Positions 1-7,956 of a stretch of DNA of 23,299 nucleotides are shown here, piece after piece. The position numbers were made by a program, and so were the translations under genes. Within the stretch, counting starts at the first letter, position 1, and every line of letters starts with the position of its first letter. The notes beneath the pieces are model-generated. The model searched no databases and was not told where the DNA came from. It saw only the letters and a list, made by a program, of their open reading frames with translations. The DNA is from Actinobacteria bacterium UBA2184 (GTDB lineage Bacteria; Actinomycetota; Coriobacteriia; Anaerosomatales; Anaerosomataceae), in the NCBI GenBank assembly GCA_002328745.1, contig DCVQ01000020.1, positions 28,907 to 52,205 of the forward strand, in the 5' to 3' direction.

Positions 1-411
1 AAGAACCGCGCGCAAGACGTGCGGCTTATCGTGGACTCGCTCAAGGCCACGGGAGCGCGCGAGATCGTCGACACGAGGTCGTCGCTCCGGCCGTGGGGCT
101 CGTGGACGCTGCTCGTCAAGGGAGAGGGCTTCCAGGTGAAGACCATCGAGGTCGCGCCGGGCCAGCGCCTGTCGCTCCAGAGCCACGAGCACCGCAGCGA
201 GCACTGGGTGGTCGTCGAGGGCCGTGGGCGCATCACGCGCGGGCCGGAGGTCTTCGATGTGGGGCCCAACGAAAGCGCCTACATCCCGCGGGGCTTCACC
301 CACCGGCTCGAGAACCCGGGCGCCGAGGTGCTCCGCATCGTCGAGATCGCCGTGGGCGACTACCTCGGCGAGGACGACATCACGCGTTACGAGGACGACT
401 GGGAGCGGTAG
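1..411 (+). CDS. manC: Mannose-1-phosphate guanylyltransferase / mannose-6-phosphate isomerase, C-terminal part (5' end outside window)
   Basis: The reading frame is open from base 1 and ends at TAG 409-411, so the gene is cut by the window start and about 136 residues remain. The first residues (KNRAQDVRLIVDSLKA) look like the helix that joins the nucleotidyltransferase domain of ManC/AlgA-type enzymes to their cupin. The rest is a type II mannose-6-phosphate isomerase cupin: RPWGSW, then LSLQSHEHRSEHW with metal-binding-type histidines, then the second cupin strand set ending HRLENPG, and the family tail YLGEDDITRYEDDW. In the family the enzyme interconverts fructose-6-P and mannose-6-P and makes GDP-mannose in the cytoplasm, which would feed the glycosyltransferases downstream. 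A GTG at 19 could be read as a start for a stand-alone cupin, but upstream homology to the linker makes truncation by the window edge more likely. It is convergent with the next gene, only 3 bases apart. Confidence 0.88.
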   Translation, partial: KNRAQDVRLIVDSLKATGAREIVDTRSSLRPWGSWTLLVKGEGFQVKTIEVAPGQRLSLQSHEHRSEHWVVVEGRGRITRGPEVFDVGPNESAYIPRGFTHRLENPGAEVLRIVEIAVGDYLGEDDITRYEDDWER

Positions 412-414
412 GGG

Positions 415-1467
415 CTACATCCCGGCGAGCTCGCGTCCAGTCGCGACCCATGTGTTGCCTGACCACTCGAGTTGCCACAGGTATGCGAAGTCGCCGTACG
501 GCGTGATCATGGTCACCGACACCGCTGCGGTATCGCCGTTGTCCACCACAGCGTCAACCGAGAAGCCGGTTATCCCGTATCCGGCGATCTGCGCGGCGAA
601 CTCATCCTCGGTCATCGCGGCCTGCTTGTCCGCCGGCAGCAGGCGATACGCAGTCGCGTAGTCGCCGAGCATGATCGCATCGAAGTGGGCCGTCACCACG
701 TCCTCCGGATAGTCGTACAGCCCGCTGTTGCCCCCGATGGCCGGATGTCCCCCGGGGAGCTGCCCCTGCTGGAGCTGTTCCTCCGTGAGCTGCGGCACAG
801 GGAGCTCGCCGCCTTGGAGTTGCTCGTCCGTCAGCTGCGGCGCGCCATCACCGTCGAGCCGGTAGCCCTTGTCCGCAAGGTACTCGAGGTACTCCTCGGC
901 GAGGTCATCCGCATCCTCGTCCTCGTCCCAGAAGGTGAACTCGGCGTTCGAGCCGTCCGTGCACTCGTAGCGCGCCACCCGCCACGCACCGTCGAGCCAT
1001 ACGAGGTCGATGATGATATCGGCTTCGCCGCGCTCCCCTTCGGGCGGGCCCCACTCGACGGCCGCGATTACCGTCGCGCGGGTGAGCGACGCGTCGCCGT
1101 CGAGCTCCCACTCGGCGATAAGGTCGTAGTCCTCGAAAGTGTCCCGATCGGTGTTGAGGTACGTGTCCGTGATGACGCCGTCGGCGGTCTCGCGGTCGTC
1201 GTGCTCCCACGAGGTGCCGAAGTAGCCGATGCCCGCCTCGAGCTCATCGTCCTTCAGCTCGTCCGCGAACCCGGGGGGCAGGAACCCGGCCCACTCGTCG
1301 GCGTCGCCGTCGCGACCGGCGAGTTCGAAGTCGGCGGCCGTTTTGATCGCGAGCCCGGCTCGCGTGTCCAGGAGGTACCGGTAGCCGAACCAGCCGCCGC
1401 CGCCAAGCGCGGCGAGCGTGAGGAGGACGACAACCGGGATGATCGCCTTCGAGCGAGCGCCTGCCAT
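415..1467 (-). CDS. Membrane-anchored extracytoplasmic protein, possible NTF2-like C-terminal domain, function unknown
   Basis: This predicted 350-residue protein has a short basic N-terminus (MAGARSK), one hydrophobic segment at about residues 8-30 and a large acidic, D/E-rich remainder, so it is probably anchored in the membrane with its bulk outside. I chose ATG 1467 because a GGGGGG run lies just upstream; a longer frame to 1572 adds 35 residues without a good start. Two globular parts are seen: residues about 33-205, and about 245-350, where the pattern (AHFDAIMLGDYATAYRLL ... W-WVATGREL) resembles NTF2/DUF4878-like folds. They are separated by a Q/L-rich linker holding two 15-residue repeats. 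I cannot assign an enzyme function. The gene follows the GT4 gene 1573-2703 on the same strand after 105 bases and is convergent with manC. It could be a cell-envelope lipid or polysaccharide-associated factor, but this is only inferred from location. Confidence 0.7.
   Translation of the reverse strand: MAGARSKAIIPVVVLLTLAALGGGGWFGYRYLLDTRAGLAIKTAADFELAGRDGDADEWAGFLPPGFADELKDDELEAGIGYFGTSWEHDDRETADGVITDTYLNTDRDTFEDYDLIAEWELDGDASLTRATVIAAVEWGPPEGERGEADIIIDLVWLDGAWRVARYECTDGSNAEFTFWDEDEDADDLAEEYLEYLADKGYRLDGDGAPQLTDEQLQGGELPVPQLTEEQLQQGQLPGGHPAIGGNSGLYDYPEDVVTAHFDAIMLGDYATAYRLLPADKQAAMTEDEFAAQIAGYGITGFSVDAVVDNGDTAAVSVTMITPYGDFAYLWQLEWSGNTWVATGRELAGM
754..840 (-). repeat. Tandem 15-residue protein repeat, two copies (PQLT-[DE]-EQLQ type)
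   Basis: Residues 210-223 and 225-238 of the membrane-anchored protein repeat the pattern P-Q-L-T-[D/E]-E-Q-L-Q-[G/Q]-G-[E/Q]-L-P with a period of 15. The two DNA copies are diverged, especially at third codon positions, so the duplication is not recent. The segment is probably a flexible linker between the two globular halves. Confidence 0.75.
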
Positions 1468-1572
1468 GGGATCCCCCCGTGTCGTGATTGGACGCCCCTG
1501 CGAGATGAAGGGTCCCCACTGCCGGTGTGACGACCCCGTGCATACGATGGCGAAAAATGACACGGCGCGCAA

Positions 1573-2703
1573 CTACCGCACAAGCCCTCGCAGCAGCTCG
1601 AGCCAGCGGACCGCCACGCCGCTTTCGGGGTGGTCGTCGAGCACCCGGTGGCGTGCCGCCTCTCCGAGCGCGCGCGCACGAGCGGGGTCCGCCAGGAGGG
1701 CCGATACCGCATCGGCCAGCTCGGCGGCGTTGCCGCGCGGCACGAGCACGATCTCGCGGCCGTCGGCGAGTGTCTCGCGGATGCCCGGCACGTCGGAGGC
1801 GACGATCGGCCGGCCGAGCGCGGCGGCTTCGAGAAGCGATGTGGGGATGCCGGCCTCGCTCGCAGGGAAGACGCAGACGTCGAGAGATGACAGGAACGCC
1901 GGGACGCTGGACACCCGGCCCACGAGCTCGATGCGGCCCTCGTGCGCCGCGGGGAGCAGGCCGAGGCGCGCCGGCCCCTCGCCCGCGACGAGCACGCGCG
2001 TGCCGGGATGGCGCTCGCGGATGCTCGCCGCGGCCGTCACGAGCGTTCCGAGGCCGCGGCTGCGCTCGAGCGCCCCCGCGTAACCGACCCGGAAGCCCTC
2101 GGGCGTCCCGGGACCGACGCCTTCGACCGCCGCAGCTCCGGCGGCCTCCCGCGCCACGCGGCCCGCGTCGATGCCGGGCCTGACCACGTGAAGGCGATCC
2201 GCGGGCACCCCGTCGGCAACGAGGCTGTCGCGAAGCGCGATCGTGTCGACGACGAACGCGTCGACCTGCTCGCGCGTGCGGCGGTCGACCTTCCGCCGGC
2301 CGCCCGTGGTGAGCGGGCCGCCGCTCACGAGCGGCCATCCGCCACAGCGGTACGTGCCCACCACCTTCACGGGCAGCCCGCGCGATGCGAGGCGAAGCGG
2401 GATGTCGGCGTGATACCCGGTGGAGATCGCCACCGGAGGCTCGAAGCGCTTCAAGGATGCACGCAACCGGTTGCGGGTGACCCAGAGGTTCAGCCGGTCG
2501 ATGCGGTAGTTCGTGATCGTCACGCCCAGGTTCCTCGCGGGCTCCACGAGCGGCCCGTGGTGCGCGGCGATGAGGTACACGCCGGCGCCCTCGGCAAGCA
2601 GCGCCTTCATCACGGGGAGCCACGACCGCTCGACGCGCGACAGGGTGTGGCCCGTCCGGCCGGACACGAAGAGCACGGTGCTGTCGCGAAGCGATGAACG
2701 CAT
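1573..2703 (-). CDS. GT4-family glycosyltransferase
   Basis: This 376-residue protein has the two-domain GT-B layout. The N-terminal half has FVSGRTGHTLSRVERSW and the acceptor-side segment AISTGYHADIPLRLASRGLP. The C-terminal donor-binding half begins near GYAGALERSRGLGTLV and carries VAGEGPAR and VFPASEAGIPTSLLEAAALG. In the last motif the usual E-x7-E is shifted: the first Glu sits one residue early (E-x8-E), with Ala in the canonical place. In the family, such retaining transferases move a sugar from a nucleotide donor to a lipid-linked or growing glycan at the cytoplasmic face. The ATG at 2703 has GAGAGGA about 11 bases upstream. It is transcribed away from the ABC exporter. Donor and acceptor cannot be read from the sequence. 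Confidence 0.87.
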   Translation of the reverse strand: MRSSLRDSTVLFVSGRTGHTLSRVERSWLPVMKALLAEGAGVYLIAAHHGPLVEPARNLGVTITNYRIDRLNLWVTRNRLRASLKRFEPPVAISTGYHADIPLRLASRGLPVKVVGTYRCGGWPLVSGGPLTTGGRRKVDRRTREQVDAFVVDTIALRDSLVADGVPADRLHVVRPGIDAGRVAREAAGAAAVEGVGPGTPEGFRVGYAGALERSRGLGTLVTAAASIRERHPGTRVLVAGEGPARLGLLPAAHEGRIELVGRVSSVPAFLSSLDVCVFPASEAGIPTSLLEAAALGRPIVASDVPGIRETLADGREIVLVPRGNAAELADAVSALLADPARARALGEAARHRVLDDHPESGVAVRWLELLRGLVR

Positions 2704-2877
2704 CAGCCAGCATTCCTCTCACGTCGTGTGCCTTGCACTACGGAGTATCTCCCCGCACGAGCGTCGAGCGGGTGCCACGGCCGCGCCAGCGTCCTCAAGC
2801 GCGAAGCGCCTTCGGCTGCCTTTTCTGTCCGGGACGCACGATGACCGGTCGGTGTCGACAGCATGCGCCGGACCATC

Positions 2878-2900
2878 GTATACCAGAGGCTCGGGTATAC
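2878..2900. promoter_or_regulatory. Inverted repeat with -10-like hexamers in the divergent region
   Basis: The 239-base gap between the GT4 gene and the ABC exporter holds a perfect 7-base inverted repeat, GTATACC (2878-2884) and GGTATAC (2894-2900), with 9 bases between. On the plus strand the right arm gives a good -10, TATACT (2896-2901), about 42 bases before the exporter GTG. On the minus strand the left arm gives TATACG (2882-2877). No convincing -35 boxes are seen. The arms may be an operator or two back-to-back -10 elements. Confidence 0.45.
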
Positions 2901-2942
2901 TGTGCAGGCCAGCCAGCGCAAACTGCCGACGGAAGAGCACCC

Positions 2943-4793
2943 GTGTTCAAGCGTGTCGCAAGCGCACTGCTCGAATACCTGCGCATCAACGCGATCCGGC
3001 GCATGCTACGCATCGTTGACGTCCGCCGCGGCGAGATCGCGGGGCTCGCCGGGTTGGCCGCGGTGTTCGCCGTGTTCGAAGGCCTCGGCCTCACGATGCT
3101 GCTGCCCGTGCTGCAGTACGCCGAAGGAAGCGAGACTGCGATAGCCGAAGGCGGGGGGCCCGTGTGGGGCACGGTCGATGGCTTCATGACCGCGCTCAGC
3201 CTACCCAGGACGCTGCCGGTGCTGCTGGCGCTCGCGTTCGCTCCCATCCTGCTCCGGCAGGTCGTCTTCTACGGCAACACCTGGTACTCGGCGGTCGTGG
3301 CCGGACGCATCGGGCTGCGGATGCGCATGGCGACACTCGATGCGGTGCTTCATGCCGATCCTGAGTTCTTCACGCGGCACACGGTGGGTCATCTCACCGG
3401 CATAGTCATCACACAGACCGCGGTGGCGGGCCAAGCTGTTCTCGCGGTCATCAAGCAACTCGCTATCGGCCTCCTCATGGCGCTGTACGTCGCCATCATG
3501 TTCGCGATCTCGGCTCCGCTCACGCTCATCGCCCTGGCTTTCGCGGCGCTCATCGCGCTCATCATCCAAACGAGCGTCCGGCGGATCCGGACCTTCGGAA
3601 TCGAGGCCGCGCGTTTCAACCAGGAGCTGTACGCCAAGGTCGTGGAGCGGCTCGGACTGATCCGCCTGGTGAAGCTGCGCAACCAGGAGGATGCCGAAGC
3701 GGCACGGATCGACGATTACTCGGAGCGCATGCGCGACATCGCCGTCAAGCAGGCTCGCATCGGAGCGCGGATCGAGGTGACCGCCGATCCGTTGCTCATG
3801 CTGTCGGTCTTCGTCACGCTGTTCATCGGTATCAGCGTGCTGCACATGACCCTCGCTCAACTTGGCATGATGTTGTTCGTCCTCAGCCGACTCAACGCGA
3901 AGGTCAAGGAATTCAACGGAGGAAGGCAGGCGATCTCGGCCAACATGGCGGGAATCCTGCTGGTCCGCGAGACGCTCGCGAATGCACGCGCGGCGGATAC
4001 CATCAACGGCGGCACGCTCCCGTTTCCCGGCCTCCAACGGGAGCTCGTGCTGGCCGACGTCGCCTTCAAGTACCCGACCGAATCCGGCCCGGAGGACACC
4101 GGACCGGCTGCCTCCACGGTGCTCAGCGATGTCTCGCTCGCGATCCCGGCCGGTTCGTTCACCGCGATCGTCGGCCGCTCGGGAGCCGGCAAGTCGACGC
4201 TCGTGGAGCTGCTGCCGCGTCTCCGAGAGGCGACCTCCGGCAGAATCACCTACGACGGCACCGACATCCGTGACTTCGAGGTCGGTTCGCTGCGCCGGGG
4301 AATCGGCTACCTCACCCAGAACGCCATGCTCTTCAACGACACGGTCCGCGCGAACCTCGCATACGGATTGGGCTACGAGCCAGCCGATGAGCAGGTCCGA
4401 AGCGCGCTCGAGCGCGCGTACGCCACCTTCGTGTACGACCTGCCGGCAGGTCTCGAGACCCAGCTTGGCGATCGCGGCGTGCGCTTTTCGGGAGGCGAGC
4501 AGCAGCGCATCGCGCTGGCCCGCGTCCTGCTCGCCGACACCTCGGTGCTCATCCTGGACGAGCCCACGAGCGCGCTCGACTCGGAGTCGGAAGTCTACAT
4601 CCAGAAGGCTCTCGCCGGGCTACATGGCACCAAGACGGTGATCGTTATCGCGCACCGCCTCGCCACGGTCATCCAGGCCGACCAGCTGCTGGTGATCGAG
4701 GACGGCCGGATCGTCGAGCGCGGCACGCATGCCGAGCTCGTGGCTCACGAGGGTGCGTACCACCGGCTGTTCGAGAGCCAGCTGCTGGGCTAG
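2943..4793 (+). CDS. ABC exporter, fused membrane and ATPase domains (MsbA/PglK-like, candidate glycolipid flippase)
   Basis: A 616-residue half transporter: an N-terminal six-helix-type membrane domain (about residues 25-320) followed by an ATPase. Seen motifs are Walker A GRSGAGKST (411-419), Q-loop YLTQN, signature FSGGEQQRIALAR (from 515), Walker B VLILDEP (535-541), D-loop SALD and H-loop histidine 571. The signature begins F rather than the common L. It probably works as a homodimer. In a locus full of glycosyltransferases and sugar-nucleotide genes, the likely role is flipping a lipid-linked saccharide across the membrane, as PglK/Wzk do; no Wzx or Wzy is seen here. I chose GTG 2943, with GGAAGA six bases upstream, because the frame further upstream (to 2694) lacks coding character and runs through the promoter region. 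A general drug or lipid exporter cannot be excluded. Confidence 0.9.
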   Translation: MFKRVASALLEYLRINAIRRMLRIVDVRRGEIAGLAGLAAVFAVFEGLGLTMLLPVLQYAEGSETAIAEGGGPVWGTVDGFMTALSLPRTLPVLLALAFAPILLRQVVFYGNTWYSAVVAGRIGLRMRMATLDAVLHADPEFFTRHTVGHLTGIVITQTAVAGQAVLAVIKQLAIGLLMALYVAIMFAISAPLTLIALAFAALIALIIQTSVRRIRTFGIEAARFNQELYAKVVERLGLIRLVKLRNQEDAEAARIDDYSERMRDIAVKQARIGARIEVTADPLLMLSVFVTLFIGISVLHMTLAQLGMMLFVLSRLNAKVKEFNGGRQAISANMAGILLVRETLANARAADTINGGTLPFPGLQRELVLADVAFKYPTESGPEDTGPAASTVLSDVSLAIPAGSFTAIVGRSGAGKSTLVELLPRLREATSGRITYDGTDIRDFEVGSLRRGIGYLTQNAMLFNDTVRANLAYGLGYEPADEQVRSALERAYATFVYDLPAGLETQLGDRGVRFSGGEQQRIALARVLLADTSVLILDEPTSALDSESEVYIQKALAGLHGTKTVIVIAHRLATVIQADQLLVIEDGRIVERGTHAELVAHEGAYHRLFESQLLG

Positions 4794-4854
4794 GCGCGGC
4801 GGGGCACGAGGATCACCCGGACGGCGCAACCTCAAGACGACGGAGGGGACCGAA

Positions 4855-5805
4855 GTGAAGGCGCTTGTCACCGGAGGGGCCGGGTTCATCGGCAGCAACC
4901 TTGTGGAGCTGCTGCTAGGCGAGGGTCACCAGGTGGTCGTGCTCGACGACATCTCGTCCGGCTACGAGGAGAACCTGCACCCGGATGCCGAATTCGTGCG
5001 CGGCGACGTGAGCGTCCCCGACGTGGCTGCAAGCGCTGCGCTTGGCTGCGGCGTCATCTTCCACCTCGCGGCGAGCGTCGGCAACACCCGGTCGATCGAC
5101 GAACCGGTGCGCGACTCCCAGGTGAACGTCATCGGCACGCTGAACGTGCTCGAAGCGGCGCGAGCCGAGGGCATCAGCCGCGTCGTCTTCTCGTCATCGG
5201 CCGGGATCTTCGGTGAGCTCAAGACGCTGCCGATCGCCGAGGACCATCCGCAGGATCCCGACTCACCGTATGGCGCGAGCAAGCTCGCGGCCGAGAAGAT
5301 GTGCCTCGTCTACAACAAGCTCTACGGCATGCGGAACGTGTGCCTGCGCTACTTCAACGTGTACGGCGTGCGCCAGCGGTTCGACGCGTACGGCAACGTG
5401 ATCCCCATCTTCGCCGAGCGGATGCTGCGTGATCGGGGCGTCACGATCTTCGGCGACGGGGAGCAGACCCGTGACTTCGTACACGTGGCCGATGTCGCGC
5501 GGGCCAACTACCTCGCAGGGACCTCCACGAGCGCCGCAGGCGCGTTCAATATCGGCAGCGGGACCCGCATCTCGATCAACGATCTCGCCCGGGTGATGGC
5601 CGAGGCGATCGGAGTACCGGCGCACATCGAGCACGGCGAACCGAGGCCCGGGGACGTCCGGGACAGCCTGGCCGCGGTCGACGCTGCGGCGGCGGGTTTT
5701 GGGTTCGCGCCATCCGTGGACCTCGCAGACGGGCTGGGCACGTACCTCGAGTGGCTGCGCAACGACCCGGTCACTCGGCGGCGCTGGGCGGAGCAGGAGA
5801 ACTAG
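4855..5805 (+). CDS. NAD-dependent sugar-nucleotide epimerase/dehydratase (GalE-like extended SDR)
   Basis: A 316-residue extended short-chain dehydrogenase. The Rossmann motif TGGAGFIGS is at residues 6-14, and the catalytic YGASK gives Tyr139 and Lys143, preceded by the active-site SSSAG. The segments LRYFNVYG and FGDGEQTRDFVHVAD are typical of UDP-glucose/UDP-GlcNAc 4-epimerases of the GalE/WbpP type. The family uses bound NAD+ to invert C4 of a UDP-hexose, here giving UDP-galactose or UDP-GalNAc for the polysaccharide; dTDP- or UDP-sugar dehydratases share the fold, so the exact reaction is open. GTG 4855 is preceded by GGAGGGG at a six-base spacing. It follows the ABC exporter by 61 bases on the same strand, so co-transcription is likely. 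Its last 35 bases overlap the end of the opposing GT4 gene. Confidence 0.9.
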   Translation: MKALVTGGAGFIGSNLVELLLGEGHQVVVLDDISSGYEENLHPDAEFVRGDVSVPDVAASAALGCGVIFHLAASVGNTRSIDEPVRDSQVNVIGTLNVLEAARAEGISRVVFSSSAGIFGELKTLPIAEDHPQDPDSPYGASKLAAEKMCLVYNKLYGMRNVCLRYFNVYGVRQRFDAYGNVIPIFAERMLRDRGVTIFGDGEQTRDFVHVADVARANYLAGTSTSAAGAFNIGSGTRISINDLARVMAEAIGVPAHIEHGEPRPGDVRDSLAAVDAAAAGFGFAPSVDLADGLGTYLEWLRNDPVTRRRWAEQEN

Positions 5806-6937
5806 CCGGCGCGGCGCCGAGGACGTCCTCGTAGACCCTCAGGTAGCCACGCACCATCGCCTCGACGGTGAACGCTTCCCCGACTTGTCGCTGTCCGGCC
5901 ACCCCCATCGCACGCGCTTGGCCAGGGTCTCCGAGCAGCTCGAGCACTGCCGAGGCGAGGGCCTGCGGATGTGCGGGCGGGACGAGCAGACCGGTCGCGC
6001 CGTGCTGCACCACCTCGGGCAACCCCCCGACGGCCGAGGCGACCACCGGGACTCCGAGTGCAAGGGCCTCGATCGCCGACAGGCCGAACGCCTCGGACAG
6101 CGAAGGCACACAGACCACGTCGAGTAGCGGGTAGAGTGGCGCCACATCGTGCAGGTGTCCCAGGAAATCGATACGATCGGCCACCGTGCCGAGGGCGGCT
6201 GCGTCAAGCAGCGTCGCCTCGAGCGAGCCGGCGCCTGCTACGACGAAGCGCACCCCGGGATCGCGAGCCCCCACAAGCGACGCCGCTTCGACGAAATGCT
6301 CGCACCCCTTCACGCGCTCGAGGCGCCCCACATAACCGACGCGCCGCGGGGCGGGCGGCAGGCGAAGATCGAGCGGTCGGGCAGCCGCTGCCCGGAACGC
6401 CGCCGTATCGATGCCGTTCGGCACGACCGCGATGCGGTCGCGCTCCACGCCCTCGACGATGAGCGCAGAGGCTACGGCCTGGGAGACCGACACGAACCGG
6501 TCGACGCGCGAGCGCGACGACCGGTCGAGTGCGCTGCGGGCGATGCCCTCGAGCCATGAGCGGCCGTCCAGCCGGGCGGCATCAGGCATCACATGTACGC
6601 CGTTGATGACGGGCACGCGCAAGATGTGTCCCACACGACGGGCCACCAGATTGGTGAGGAATCCGGTGCCGTGCACCACATCCGAGCCTTTGAGTCCACG
6701 CGCCGCCATTCGAGAGAGCACGCGAGGCATGCTCGCCTCGAAATCGATCTCGGTGACCCGCACACAGGAGATCTCTGTTGCAGCAGCCGCAAGCGCCGAC
6801 CCGGGCGCGCACGCGAGCCTGAGCCGAACACCCTCTTCACACAGACCACGCATCAGCGCCAGCAACTGCACCTCGCCGCCGCCGAGCGTGGAGCCCCCGA
6901 AGTTGTTGATGAAACCTACAGACAGCGGTCCGGTCAC
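5771..6937 (-). CDS. GT4-family glycosyltransferase
   Basis: This 388-residue GT-B protein starts with the glycine-rich INNFGGSTLGGGEVQLL segment usual at the N-terminus of GT4 enzymes. It continues with HGTGFLTNLVAR and the interdomain VVPNGIDTAAF. The donor domain has GYVGRLERVKGCEHFV, VVAGAGS and SEAFGLSAIEALALG with the E-x7-E pair intact. GTG 6937 overlaps the stop of the upstream GT2 gene in a GTGA junction, so the two are probably translationally coupled. The last 11 residues and stop overlap the end of the opposing epimerase gene, and the tail is a low-complexity Ala/Pro/Ser stretch. It likely adds one sugar of the repeat unit in the cytoplasm; donor and linkage are not readable. Confidence 0.9.
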   Translation of the reverse strand: MTGPLSVGFINNFGGSTLGGGEVQLLALMRGLCEEGVRLRLACAPGSALAAAATEISCVRVTEIDFEASMPRVLSRMAARGLKGSDVVHGTGFLTNLVARRVGHILRVPVINGVHVMPDAARLDGRSWLEGIARSALDRSSRSRVDRFVSVSQAVASALIVEGVERDRIAVVPNGIDTAAFRAAAARPLDLRLPPAPRRVGYVGRLERVKGCEHFVEAASLVGARDPGVRFVVAGAGSLEATLLDAAALGTVADRIDFLGHLHDVAPLYPLLDVVCVPSLSEAFGLSAIEALALGVPVVASAVGGLPEVVQHGATGLLVPPAHPQALASAVLELLGDPGQARAMGVAGQRQVGEAFTVEAMVRGYLRVYEDVLGAAPASSPAPPSAAE

Positions 6938-7839
6938 GGCCGCCTCCGGTGTATCCGGCCGATCAGGCGCTCGGCTAGTACCGGACCCAGCATACGGTGC
7001 GCCGACCGGCGAAGCACAAGATTTCGCTCCAATCGCGCCAGCGACGACCGCGCTGCCGTCAGGTCATCATCACCGAGCAGCCCGGAGCGGATCACGGCGC
7101 GAATCGCAACGGCATCCGCCTCCCGCATGGCGATCGCGCGTGCGGACTTCTGCACGCCATCGCGCCGGTGCACCGACAGCGGTTGGGCGGTGTGATCGTG
7201 CGAGAACCCGTACGCGAGTGCGAGCAGCCAGAACAGGAAATCCTCGGCGTAGATGTCCTCGCGAAAGCCGCCGACCGCATCGAACACCCGGCGGCGGAAC
7301 ACGGCGCCCACGCCGTAGAAGCACGCGCGCAGCAGCTCCGCGAGCGTGCACTGCGCGGGATCGGCCCACGCAGCCTGCGGATCGGCGGGTTCGCGGGAAC
7401 CGTCCGGGTACTCGTAGTAACCGTTGCACGTGAAGACCGACGCCTCGGGATGCCCGGCTACCAGCGCGTCCATGGCGGCCAGGTGCTCCGGCAGCAGCAC
7501 GTCGTCGGCCGAGAGCATCACGAGGAGGTCGGATCGCGCCTCCCGCACGGCGGTGTTGTAGGCTCCGCCCGAGCCACGATTGGCCTGCGTGACCACGCGG
7601 ATTCGGGGGTCATCAGCGGCAAGACGCTGTGCGAGCGTGAGCGTGCCATCGGTGGAGCCATCGTCGACGATCACGAGCTCCCAATTCGCGAACGTCTGGG
7701 CGCGAACCGAGGCGACCGTCTCGGCCAAAGTGGCGGAGGCGTTGTAGGCAGGGGTAACGACGGAGAAGCGAGGCTGAGGTTTCGGGGACGCTGATGTCTG
7801 CCCGCTACGCGCTCGCATCTCATCTCCCTCGTCGACCAT
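6934..7839 (-). CDS. GT2-family glycosyltransferase (paralogue of the 10649-11602 gene)
   Basis: A 301-residue GT-A transferase. Motifs are FSVVTPAYNAS, LVIVDDGSTDG (nucleotide-binding Asp pair), LLVMLSADDVLLPEH (metal-binding DxD-like) and VGAVFRRRVFDAVGG followed by AEDFLFWL (catalytic-type acidic residues). The family is inverting and acts at the cytoplasmic face. ATG 7839 is preceded by GGAGGG at six bases; a longer frame to 7965 has no supporting start. A Met eight codons in (MRARSG) is an alternative. The protein aligns along its length with the GT2 at 10649-11602: both share the CNG segment after the HPE motif and a basic C-terminus. Its TGA overlaps the GTG of the following GT4 gene. 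Confidence 0.9.
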   Translation of the reverse strand: MVDEGDEMRARSGQTSASPKPQPRFSVVTPAYNASATLAETVASVRAQTFANWELVIVDDGSTDGTLTLAQRLAADDPRIRVVTQANRGSGGAYNTAVREARSDLLVMLSADDVLLPEHLAAMDALVAGHPEASVFTCNGYYEYPDGSREPADPQAAWADPAQCTLAELLRACFYGVGAVFRRRVFDAVGGFREDIYAEDFLFWLLALAYGFSHDHTAQPLSVHRRDGVQKSARAIAMREADAVAIRAVIRSGLLGDDDLTAARSSLARLERNLVLRRSAHRMLGPVLAERLIGRIHRRRP

Positions 7840-7907
7840 CGAACGCCCTCCAGATGTCTGACCAGGGCGATACCGGACGCGCCACGCACGCGGGGGACCA
7901 CGCTTGG

Positions 7908-7913
7908 TATAGT
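7908..7913 (+). promoter_or_regulatory. Putative -10 element ahead of the small-protein/GT4 run
   Basis: TATAGT lies 43 bases before the ATG at 7957, inside the short interrupted palindrome GGTA-TAG-TACC (7906-7916). No clear -35 is visible 16-18 bases upstream. The 117-base gap separates divergent genes, and the opposite strand of the same element reads TACTAT, so it might also serve the GT2 gene to the left. Confidence 0.4.
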
Positions 7914-7956
7914 ACCATCGTCGAGTCCCGCCTCTCGTGAGGGGATACCGAACGCA

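Noticed and set aside
18..411. Stand-alone small cupin starting at GTG 19
   Set aside because: The codons before 19 continue a ManC-type linker helix, so the gene more likely begins outside the window.
472..1530. Long plus-strand frame opposite the membrane-anchored protein
   Set aside because: It has no ribosome site, looks like an antisense translation of a GC-rich gene, and shows no domain; the minus-strand frame has a membrane anchor and good start.
1540..1572. T-run (ATTTTT on the minus strand) after the GT4 stop as an intrinsic terminator
   Set aside because: No stable stem precedes the five Ts, so I do not list it.
1244..2722. 492-codon minus-strand frame over the GT4 gene
   Set aside because: It is made mostly of Arg, Ala, Pro and Gly as expected for an out-of-frame reading, while the frame 1573-2703 gives clear GT4 motifs.
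2694..2942. 83-codon upstream extension of the ABC exporter
   Set aside because: It crosses the promoter-like inverted repeat, lacks coding character and would overlap the start of the opposite GT4 gene.
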